From NCBI RefSeq assembly GCF_001028705.1, contig NZ_CP011770.1, positions 127,501 to 191,500 on the forward strand: a stretch of 64,000 bases of DNA. Direction: 5' to 3'. Position numbers and translations under genes: made by a program. The notes beneath the pieces were generated by a model. The model ran no database searches. It saw nothing but the letters and a program-made list of their open reading frames with translations, and had not been told where the DNA came from. The stretch's first letter is position 1; every line of letters starts with the position of its first letter. This DNA is from Croceicoccus naphthovorans (GTDB taxonomy: Bacteria > Pseudomonadota > Alphaproteobacteria > Sphingomonadales > Sphingomonadaceae). Positions 57,272 to 64,000 of this stretch are shown piece after piece.

Positions 57272-57670
57272 TTAGCGGATCATGTTTCCGATCACCGCAC
57301 CGATGATGCCGCTGGTAATGCCGACCAGAAGGACGTCATTGCCCGAACGGACGTAATGGTATCCGCGCGGCGGAGCACGCAGTCCGCGATAGTCGCGATA
57401 GCTGACCACGCGGTAGTCGCGGGCATAGCGCCTGTCGAACCGCTCGCCCTTGCGCCACTTGTGCGCGGCGCGGGATACGTACTTGCCGTGGTTGTCGCCG
57501 CGATAGGATCGGCTGTCGCGACGGTCGTAACGGCTGTCGTGCCGGTCGTTGTCGCGATAGCTGTGTTCGTACCGGTCGTGATCGCGATGCTTGGCCATGG
57601 CGGGAACGGCGGGTAGCAGCATGGCGGTGGCGACCGCCCCGGCAACGATATTCTTGGTGAAGGTTTTCAT
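57272..57670 (-). CDS. RcnB-family periplasmic protein 2
   Basis: A 132-residue paralogue of the preceding gene: signal peptide [20 protein letters not shown] to AMA, a His/Asp/Arg/Tyr-rich middle ([19 protein letters not shown]), then [28 protein letters not shown] at 57670 with AAAGGAG upstream. Separate transcription unit, 218 bp from the first copy. Confidence 0.8.
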   Translation of the reverse strand: MKTFTKNIVAGAVATAMLLPAVPAMAKHRDHDRYEHSYRDNDRHDSRYDRRDSRSYRGDNHGKYVSRAAHKWRKGERFDRRYARDYRVVSYRDYRGLRAPPRGYHYVRSGNDVLLVGITSGIIGAVIGNMIR

Positions 57671-57892
57671 TTTGGATCTCCTTTCCTCACCCACTCAATC
57701 TACGCCTTTCTGCCGGGAATAAGTGTCTCAGCTTGCGCGAATTTGTCGCGGGCTGATGCTTATCTGCCGTTCAGGAAAATGGGGGCGCCGCGTCCTTGGC
57801 GGATTGGTGCGCAGACCCGGCTCGGCGGCGAAAGCGCGCGGGCGGGGCGGCGGTTTGTTGCAAATTGTCGCGGGCTGCCCCAAATCGCGGCC

Positions 57893-58291
57893 ATGGCCCG
57901 CCAGCATTCCAGCCCCGAAGATCGCTCCGTCCGCCTGCTCAAGGTGGGCGAGCGTGTGCGCCACGTTCTTTCAGAGCTGCTGACGCGGCAGCAGGTGCAC
58001 GACGATACCCTGTCGGGCACGACCGTCAGCGTGACCGAAGTGCGGATGTCGCCCGATTTGCGGCAGGCCAATGTCTACGTGAAACCCCTTTTGGGTGCCG
58101 ACGAAGCCAAGGTGCTCAAGGCGTTGCAGGTCAACACCGCATTTTTCCAGCGCGAGGTTGCCAAGCGATTGGGCCTGAAAAACGCCGCCAAGCTGCAATT
58201 CCGCGCGGACGAGACGTTCGACGAGGCAACGCGGATCGACCGTCTGCTCGACGATCCGCGCGTAAAACGCGACATTTCCGACGAGGACTGA
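57893..58291 (+). CDS. rbfA: Ribosome-binding factor A
   Basis: A 132-residue Rbf[40 protein letters not shown] and the end [20 protein letters not shown], all standard for the KH-like 30S maturation factor. ATG 57893 is favoured by family start. Confidence 0.95.
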   Translation: MARQHSSPEDRSVRLLKVGERVRHVLSELLTRQQVHDDTLSGTTVSVTEVRMSPDLRQANVYVKPLLGADEAKVLKALQVNTAFFQREVAKRLGLKNAAKLQFRADETFDEATRIDRLLDDPRVKRDISDED

Positions 58292-58313
58292 GTAGCCAAA
58301 AAGGACCTGGGGC

Positions 58314-58892
58314 GTGGCGAAGCTCTATTTCTACTACGCCAGTATGAACGCGGGGAAGTCGACCACGCTGTTGCAGGCCGACTTCAACTATCGCGAGCGG
58401 GGCATGACCACCATGGTCTGGACCGCCGCGCTGGACGACCGGTCGGAAGGCAAGCCCATCGCCAGCCGGATCGGGCTGGAGGCCGATGCCTACCGTTTCG
58501 AACGTGATACCGACCTGCACGCCCGCGTCACCGCTGCGCATCATGTCGAACCGCTGGCCTGCGTGTTGATCGACGAGGCGCAGTTCCTGACGAAAGATCA
58601 GGTCTGGCAATGCGCGCGGCTGGCGGACGAAACCGGCATCCCGGTGCTCTGCTATGGGTTGCGCACCGATTTTCAGGGCGAACTGTTCGAGGGCGCGGCG
58701 GCGCTGCTCGGCATTGCCGACGCACTGATCGAGCTGAAAGCCGTGTGCCACTGTGGCCGCAAGGCGACGATGAACCTGCGCGTCGATGCCAGCGGCGGTG
58801 CGGTGGCAGAGGGTGCGCAGACCGAGATCGGCGGCAATGACCGCTATGTGGCGCTGTGCCGCCGTCATTTCAGCGAGGCGCTGGCGGGTTAG
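58314..58892 (+). CDS. tdk: Thymidine kinase
   Basis: A 192-residue type II thymidine kinase. P-loop MNAGKSTTLLQ (about 10-20), Asp-Glu in CVLIDEAQFL, and zinc cysteines CHCGRKA and LCRRHF. Phosphorylates thymidine. GTG start at 58314. Confidence 0.95.
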   Translation: MAKLYFYYASMNAGKSTTLLQADFNYRERGMTTMVWTAALDDRSEGKPIASRIGLEADAYRFERDTDLHARVTAAHHVEPLACVLIDEAQFLTKDQVWQCARLADETGIPVLCYGLRTDFQGELFEGAAALLGIADALIELKAVCHCGRKATMNLRVDASGGAVAEGAQTEIGGNDRYVALCRRHFSEALAG

Positions 58893-58916
58893 GCTCGCAA
58901 GTCCTATCTAACGGAC

Positions 58917-59600
58917 ATGACCGACACCCTGATATTTGCGGCGATCCTGATCCCGATCCTCGTCGTCTCCATCGTGTTCCACGAAGTCGCGCACGGCTGG
59001 GTGGCGCGGGCGCTGGGCGATCATACCGCAGCGCGACTGGGGCGGTTGACGCTGAACCCGATCAAGCACGTCGATCCGGTGGGGACTCTGCTGGTGCCAG
59101 GCGGTCTGGCGCTTATGGGCGGACCACCGTTCGGCTGGGCCAAGCCGGTGCCGGTGATAAAGCAGCGGCTGCGCAATCCGCGCTATGGCATGATGGCGGT
59201 GGCTGCTGCCGGGCCGGCGACGAATATTGCGCTGGCGGCGGTGTTTGCGGTTGTGTTGGGTCTGGTGGCGCGCGGGATCGTGCCGCCAGTGGGGGCGGCG
59301 ACGGAATGGACGCTGACCGGACTGCAATACGCGATCTTCATCAACCTTGTGCTGGCCTTGTTCAACCTGTTGCCGATCCCGCCGTTCGACGGGTCGCACA
59401 TCCTTGAAGGCTTGCTGCCGCGCAGCTGGGCGGCAGGGTATGAGAAGCTGCGCCCTCTCGGCATGATCGTGATCGTGCTGATCATCGCCGCGACATGGGC
59501 CTTTCCGCAGTGGGGCTTGGTCGAACGGCTGATCCTGCCGCCGGTCGAGTGGCTGAGCCAATATTTCATCGACATCGCGCGCACCATCGAAGCGTTGTGA
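58917..59600 (+). CDS. Site-2 protease family (M50) metalloprotease
   Basis: A 227-residue membrane protein with HEVAHG (zinc site, about 22-27), AAGPATNIALA and NLLPIPPFDGSHIL (third zinc ligand region), the compact M50 type common in bacteria. Cuts or binds membrane substrates; target unknown. Stop overlaps the truB start (TGATG). Confidence 0.92.
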   Translation: MTDTLIFAAILIPILVVSIVFHEVAHGWVARALGDHTAARLGRLTLNPIKHVDPVGTLLVPGGLALMGGPPFGWAKPVPVIKQRLRNPRYGMMAVAAAGPATNIALAAVFAVVLGLVARGIVPPVGAATEWTLTGLQYAIFINLVLALFNLLPIPPFDGSHILEGLLPRSWAAGYEKLRPLGMIVIVLIIAATWAFPQWGLVERLILPPVEWLSQYFIDIARTIEAL

Positions 59601-60484
59601 TGCCGCACGGCTGGATCATTCTCGACAAGCCGCTCGAACTCGGCTCGACGCAGGCCGTGGCCGCGGTAAAGCGCAACTTGCGGCAGGCGGGGTACGGCAA
59701 GGTCAAGGTCGGCCACGGCGGCACGCTGGACCCGCTGGCGACCGGGGTGCTGCCCATCGCGGTCGGTGAGGCGACGAAGCTGGCTGGCCGGATGCTCGAT
59801 GCGACCAAGGCCTACGCATTCACGCTGGCCTTCGGGGCGGAAACGACGACGCTCGACGCCGAGGGTGAGGTGACAGAGACGAGCGATGTGCGGCCCACGC
59901 GCGACCGGATCGAGGCGGTGCTGCCAAGCTTCATCGGTCCGATCGCGCAGGTGCCGCCCGCCTATTCGGCGCTGAAGGTCGACGGCAAGCGCGCCTACGA
60001 CCTTGCGCGGGCGGGCGAAGAGGTCACGCTCAAGACACGGTCCGTCACGATCCACACCCTGTCCATCACGGATTGCACGGCGGATTCGGTCACGTTGATG
60101 GCAAAGGTCAGCAAGGGCACCTATATCCGGTCCCTTGCAAGGGATATCGCGCGGGCGCTGGAAACGGTCGGCCACGTGACGATGCTCAGGCGCGTGAAGG
60201 CCGGGCCCTTCACTCTCGAATCCGCGATTTCGCTGGACAAGCTCAACGAAATCGGTAAGGGCGCGCCCCTTGAAGATATGATCCTGCCGTTGGAGGCGGG
60301 GCTGGACGACATCCCGGCCCTGATACTCTCCCCGGACGCGGCAGGGGCGGTCCGACAGGGCCGGAAACTGTCCGGGTTGCCTGAACCAGACGGCACCTAT
60401 TGGGGAAGAGAGGGCGATACGCCCGTTGCCCTGATGGAAGTGACCGATGGCGAGGCAAGGGTCCTTCGGGGCTTTAACCTATGA
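59600..60484 (+). CDS. truB: tRNA pseudouridine(55) synthase
   Basis: A 294-residue TruB: GWIILDKPLELGSTQAV, VGHGGTLDPLATGVLPIA (catalytic Asp in GGTLDP), FIGPIAQVPPAYSALKVDG and KGTYIRSLARDIA. Makes pseudouridine 55 in tRNA. Followed by rpsO and pnp, as in many bacteria. Confidence 0.96.
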   Translation: MPHGWIILDKPLELGSTQAVAAVKRNLRQAGYGKVKVGHGGTLDPLATGVLPIAVGEATKLAGRMLDATKAYAFTLAFGAETTTLDAEGEVTETSDVRPTRDRIEAVLPSFIGPIAQVPPAYSALKVDGKRAYDLARAGEEVTLKTRSVTIHTLSITDCTADSVTLMAKVSKGTYIRSLARDIARALETVGHVTMLRRVKAGPFTLESAISLDKLNEIGKGAPLEDMILPLEAGLDDIPALILSPDAAGAVRQGRKLSGLPEPDGTYWGREGDTPVALMEVTDGEARVLRGFNL

Positions 60485-60507
60485 CTGGATGTCGCGGAGT
60501 AAAATGA

Positions 60508-60777
60508 ATGACGGTTACCGCCGAACGTAAGCAGGAAATCATCCAGGACAACGCCCGCGCCGATGGCGACACGGGCAGCCCGGAAGTACAGGTCGCGATC
60601 CTGACCGAGCGTATTCGCAACCTGACCGAGCACTTCAAGGCCAATCACAAGGACAATCACTCGCGGCGCGGTCTGCTGGTGATGGTCAACAAGCGGCGCT
60701 CGCTGCTGGCCTATCTCAAGAAGAAGGACGTGGCGCGCTACAACGCCCTCATCCAAAAGCTCGGCCTGCGTAAGTAA
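60508..60777 (+). CDS. rpsO: 30S ribosomal protein S15
   Basis: An 89-residue S15: [40 protein letters not shown] and the end [15 protein letters not shown] 60508. Confidence 0.98.
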   Translation: MTVTAERKQEIIQDNARADGDTGSPEVQVAILTERIRNLTEHFKANHKDNHSRRGLLVMVNKRRSLLAYLKKKDVARYNALIQKLGLRK

Positions 60778-60791
60778 GCTGAAACCGGAAG

Positions 60792-60814
60792 GCGGCCCCA
60801 CGAGGGCCGCTTTT
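60792..60814 (+). terminator. Terminator after rpsO
   Basis: GCGGCCC (60792-60798) with GGGCCGC (60804-60810) followed by TTTT. Separates rpsO from pnp, or acts as a partial terminator. Confidence 0.85.
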
Positions 60815-60949
60815 CATATCTACGGTTCGGAACGCAATTCGGCGGACCGCGCCCGGGGCACGATCAATGGCCCCACACCGGACCGGGACGGTACCCCCGG
60901 CAAGTAGGCCCCGCGATGCAATAGGGCACGCGGGTTCGGGAGTATCGCA

Positions 60950-60972
60950 GCGAAAGGGGAAACCGGTTTCGC
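60950..60972 (+). promoter_or_regulatory. Hairpin in the pnp leader
   Basis: GCGAAA (60950-60955) can pair with TTTCGC (60967-60972) about 30 nt before pnp. In enterobacteria the pnp leader hairpin is the site of RNase III and PNPase autocontrol; whether this one acts likewise is inference. Confidence 0.45.
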
Positions 60973-61004
60973 GGTTCGCGATGCGACCAGATAAAGGAAA
61001 TCAA

Positions 61005-63314
61005 ATGTTCGACACCAAAACTGTATCGCTGGAGTGGGGCGGAAAGACCCTCACCCTCGAAACCGGCCGCATTGCCCGTCAGGCTGACGGCGCGGTCCTC
61101 GCCACCTATGGCGAAACCGTGGTTCTTTGCGCCGTCACGGCCGCGAAGAAGGTGAAGGAAGGGCAGGACTTCTTCCCGCTCACCGTTCACTACCAGGAAA
61201 AATTCTCGTCTGCCGGCCGTATCCCCGGTGGCTTCTTCAAGCGTGAACGCGGCGCGACCGAAAAGGAAACGCTGACCAGCCGCCTGATCGACCGTCCGAT
61301 CCGCCCGCTGTTCCCTGAAGGTTTCTACAACGAAATCAACGTCATCTGCCAGGTTATGTCCTATGACGGCGAGACCGAGGCCGACATCCTTGCGATGATC
61401 GCCGCTTCGGCTGCGCTGACCATTTCGGGCGTGCCGTTCATGGGCCCGATCGGCGCTGCGCGCGTCGGTTATGTCGATGGCGAATACACGTTGAACCCGA
61501 AGCAGGATGCCGCGCTTGAAGACGGTCGTCTGGATCTTGTCGTCGCCGCAACCAACCACGCGGTGATGATGGTCGAATCCGAAGCCAAGGAACTGACCGA
61601 AGACGAAATGCTCGGCGCTGTCATGTTCGCGCACGAGGAATCGAAGAAGGTCATCGGCGCGATCATCGAGCTGGCCGAAAAGGCCGCCAAGGCTCCGTGG
61701 GAAATCGATGCTTCGGACGACACCTCGGCGATCAAGGAAAAGCTGCGCGGCATCGTCGGCGACGACATCGCCGCCGCTTACAAGCTGACCGACAAGTCGG
61801 CCCGTTCGGAAGCTCTGAACGCCGCCCGCGCCAAGGCCAAGGAAGCGTTTGCCGGCGAAGAACCGCAAACCCAGATGGTTGCCAACAAGGCGGTCAAGAA
61901 GCTGGAAGCGGAAATCGTTCGCACCGCCATCCTCAAGGACGGATCGCGCATCGACGGTCGCAAGCTGGATCAGGTTCGTCCGATCGAGGCGACTGCCGGC
62001 TTCCTGCCCCGCACGCACGGTTCGGCGCTGTTCACGCGCGGTGAGACGCAGGCGATCTGCACCACCACGCTGGGCACCAAGGAATCGGAGCAGATGATCG
62101 ACGGGCTGGAAGGCCTGACCTACTCCAACTTCATGCTGCACTATAACTTCCCGCCCTACTCGGTCGGCGAAGTGGGCCGCTTTGGCGCCCCGGGCCGCCG
62201 CGAAATCGGCCACGGCAAGCTGGCATGGCGCGCGCTGCACCCGGTGCTGCCGTCGAAGGAAGACTTCCCCTACACCATCCGCATCCTGTCGGACATCACC
62301 GAGTCGAACGGCTCGTCCTCGATGGCGACGATTTGCGGCGGCTGTCTGTCGATGATGGACGCAGGCGTTCCGATCGAACGTCCGGTGTCGGGCATCGCCA
62401 TGGGCCTCATCCTCGAAGGCGATGAATTCGCCGTCCTTTCGGACATTCTTGGCGACGAGGATCACCTCGGCGACATGGACTTCAAGGTCGCTGGCACCGA
62501 GGCCGGCATCACCACGATGCAGATGGACATCAAGGTGGCCGGCATCACGCAGGAAATCTTTGCTGCTGCACTGAAGCAGGCGAAGGACGGCCGCGCGCAC
62601 ATCCTTGGCGAAATGACCAAGGCGCTGAGCACGGCCCGCACCGAACTATCGGCCCACGCGCCGCGTATCGAGACGATGCAGATCGACAAGTCGAAGATCC
62701 GCGACGTCATCGGCACCGGCGGCAAGGTCATCCGTGAAATCGTCGCGGAAACCGGTGCCAAGGTGGACATCGACGACGAGGGTGTGATCAAGATCTCGTC
62801 CAGCGATCTGTCGCAGATCGAAGCCGCCAGGAAGTGGATCGAAGGTATCGTCGAAGAGGCGGAAGTCGGCAAGATCTACACCGGCAAGGTCGTCAACATC
62901 GTCGACTTCGGCGCATTCGTGAACTTCATGGGCGGCAAGGACGGTCTAGTCCACGTGTCGGAAATGAAGAACGAGCGCGTTGAAAAGCCGACCGACGTCG
63001 TTTCCGAAGGCCAGGAAGTTAAGGTCAAGGTCCTCGAGATCGACAACCGCGGCAAGGTCCGCCTGTCGATGCGCGTCGTCGATCAGGAAACCGGCGAAGA
63101 GCTGGAAGACACGCGCCCCGCTCGCGAGCCGCGTGAACCGCGCGGTGATCGCGGCGATCGTCGTGGCCCGCGCCGCGACGGCGGTGGCGGCCGTGGACGT
63201 GGTGGCGATCGCGGTGATCGCGGCCCGCGCAGCGGCGGTCGTGACCGGGACGACGGCGAAGGCAAGTCGGGCGGTAACCCCGACCACATGCCCGCGTTCC
63301 TGAAGGACGACTGA
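61005..63314 (+). CDS. pnp: Polyribonucleotide nucleotidyltransferase
   Basis: A 769-residue PNPase: two RNase PH cores (about 5-140 and 315-535, the second with [29 protein letters not shown] active residues), a KH domain ([20 protein letters not shown], about 560) and an S1 domain ([21 protein letters not shown], about 625-695), then an Arg/Gly/Asp-rich tail. Degrades RNA by phosphorolysis. ATG at 61005 ([11 protein letters not shown]). Confidence 0.97.
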   Translation: MFDTKTVSLEWGGKTLTLETGRIARQADGAVLATYGETVVLCAVTAAKKVKEGQDFFPLTVHYQEKFSSAGRIPGGFFKRERGATEKETLTSRLIDRPIRPLFPEGFYNEINVICQVMSYDGETEADILAMIAASAALTISGVPFMGPIGAARVGYVDGEYTLNPKQDAALEDGRLDLVVAATNHAVMMVESEAKELTEDEMLGAVMFAHEESKKVIGAIIELAEKAAKAPWEIDASDDTSAIKEKLRGIVGDDIAAAYKLTDKSARSEALNAARAKAKEAFAGEEPQTQMVANKAVKKLEAEIVRTAILKDGSRIDGRKLDQVRPIEATAGFLPRTHGSALFTRGETQAICTTTLGTKESEQMIDGLEGLTYSNFMLHYNFPPYSVGEVGRFGAPGRREIGHGKLAWRALHPVLPSKEDFPYTIRILSDITESNGSSSMATICGGCLSMMDAGVPIERPVSGIAMGLILEGDEFAVLSDILGDEDHLGDMDFKVAGTEAGITTMQMDIKVAGITQEIFAAALKQAKDGRAHILGEMTKALSTARTELSAHAPRIETMQIDKSKIRDVIGTGGKVIREIVAETGAKVDIDDEGVIKISSSDLSQIEAARKWIEGIVEEAEVGKIYTGKVVNIVDFGAFVNFMGGKDGLVHVSEMKNERVEKPTDVVSEGQEVKVKVLEIDNRGKVRLSMRVVDQETGEELEDTRPAREPREPRGDRGDRRGPRRDGGGGRGRGGDRGDRGPRSGGRDRDDGEGKSGGNPDHMPAFLKDD

Positions 63315-63337
63315 TCCATTCGGACAGCCAGTGAAAT

Positions 63338-63370
63338 GGGGCCGTTGGAGCGATCCGGCGGCCCCTTTCG
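63338..63370 (+). terminator. Terminator after pnp
   Basis: GGGGCCG (63338-63344) pairs with CGGCCCC (63359-63365), followed by TTT. Lies 24 nt after the pnp stop. Confidence 0.78.
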
Positions 63371-63388
63371 CATGAAGGAACGACGAAC

Positions 63389-64000
63389 ATGCTGGAACGC
63401 AAGCTGCTGGGATCGGCCATGGTGCCGGGCGGGACCGAACTGCATCTCTATTCCCACGGGCGCGATTTCTACATCATGCTGGACCGGCATGACCTGATGA
63501 GCACCCGGATGCGCTATTCGGAAGAACAGCTTGCCGAACTGACGCTGGACCGCCTGGAATGCGCCGATCCGCACATTCTGGTCGGCGGTTACGGCATGGG
63601 CTTTACCTTGCGCGCGGCTCTGGCGCGGCTGGGGCCGAAGGGGCGGGTGACCGTTGCCGAACTGATGCCGGAAATCATCGATTGGGCACGCGGCCCGATG
63701 GCAGAGGTTGCGGCAGGCTGCCTCGACGATGCGCGCGTCACGGTTCAGGTCGCCGATGTCTCGCATGTCATCGCCAAGGCCAACCGCAGTTTCGATGCGA
63801 TCCTGCTCGACGTCGACAATGGCCCCGACGGGTTGGTGCGGGCAGAGAACGACAATATTTATGCCAATCGCGGTCTGGCCGCAGCGATGCGCGCGCTGCG
63901 TCCGGGCGGCGTGCTGGCGATCTGGTCGGCTGGCCCGGACGACAGGTTTACCCGCCAGCTGACACGCGCTGGCTATGACGTAGAGGAATTGGAAGTCCGC
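63389..64000 (+). CDS. Spermidine-synthase-like methyltransferase-fold protein, partial
   Basis: The first 204 codons of a gene that leaves the window. LVGGYGMGFTLRAAL is the nucleotide-binding loop of the SAM-fold, VAELMPEIIDWAR the acidic strand-2 end, and FDAILLDVDNGPDGLV the next motif, as in the spermidine-synthase-like family. It lacks the clear polyamine-binding aspartates, so it may be a different transferase. ATG with AAGGA upstream. Confidence 0.8.
   Translation, partial: MLERKLLGSAMVPGGTELHLYSHGRDFYIMLDRHDLMSTRMRYSEEQLAELTLDRLECADPHILVGGYGMGFTLRAALARLGPKGRVTVAELMPEIIDWARGPMAEVAAGCLDDARVTVQVADVSHVIAKANRSFDAILLDVDNGPDGLVRAENDNIYANRGLAAAMRALRPGGVLAIWSAGPDDRFTRQLTRAGYDVEELEVR

Overview
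The window looks like a chromosomal stretch of an alphaproteobacterium of the order Sphingomonadales, most likely an Erythrobacteraceae or Novosphingobium-type organism. That placement is inferred from the rRNA operon layout (tRNA-Ile, tRNA-Ala, 23S, 5S, tRNA-fMet), a psp operon with several PspB-like proteins, a CrtZ carotenoid hydroxylase, an ATP synthase zeta-type protein, a ScfR-type regulator divergent from isocitrate lyase, and high GC. No database search was possible.

Layout. (1) 1-3742: distal part of an rRNA operon ending in tRNA-fMet. (2) 3743-33749: a ~30 kb integrated island in the 3' end of tRNA-fMet. The last 18 bases of the tRNA recur, with one mismatch, at 33732-33749, and the presumed original tRNA terminator lies just beyond. 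The island starts with a large serine recombinase and a TacA/TacT-type toxin-antitoxin pair. Its middle is split by three near-identical 1047 bp IS5-family elements. Between IS copies 1 and 2 is an aromatic-degradation cluster: Rieske dioxygenase alpha/beta, phthalate-type decarboxylase and dihydrodiol dehydrogenase, a NahE/PhdJ-like hydratase-aldolase, an extradiol dioxygenase, aldehyde dehydrogenase, a dienelactone hydrolase fusion and two TetR regulators. Between copies 2 and 3 is a second, LysR-linked operon: a gentisate/salicylate-type cupin dioxygenase, HpaH, HpaI and a semialdehyde dehydrogenase, which fits direct ring cleavage to pyruvate plus succinate. Genes at the IS edges are cut (nuclease, VOC protein, MFS transporter, McrC), and two more carry in-frame stop codons. 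The right end of the island holds an McrC remnant and a small operon of a DUF1883-TIR protein with two tandem paralogous small proteins, a candidate defence system.

(3) 33750-64000: ordinary core chromosome. It holds a sigma54-driven psp operon with PspF, then sufE, crtZ, leuC/leuD with small genes between them, an ATPase zeta-like inhibitor, bolA, grxD, a NUDIX hydrolase, aceA with a divergent ScfR-like regulator, an MFS exporter and dinB. The conserved block rimP-nusA-ylxR-infB and then rbfA-tdk-M50 protease-truB-rpsO-pnp follows, interrupted by a DUF1697 gene and two RcnB-like genes. A spermidine-synthase-like gene runs off the right edge.

The best candidates for something undescribed are the DUF1883-TIR plus twin small-protein operon, the nested dyads at the right end of the island, the shared 14-bp operator that appears to join the two halves of the first catabolic cluster, and the small membrane protein placed first behind the sigma54 psp promoter.
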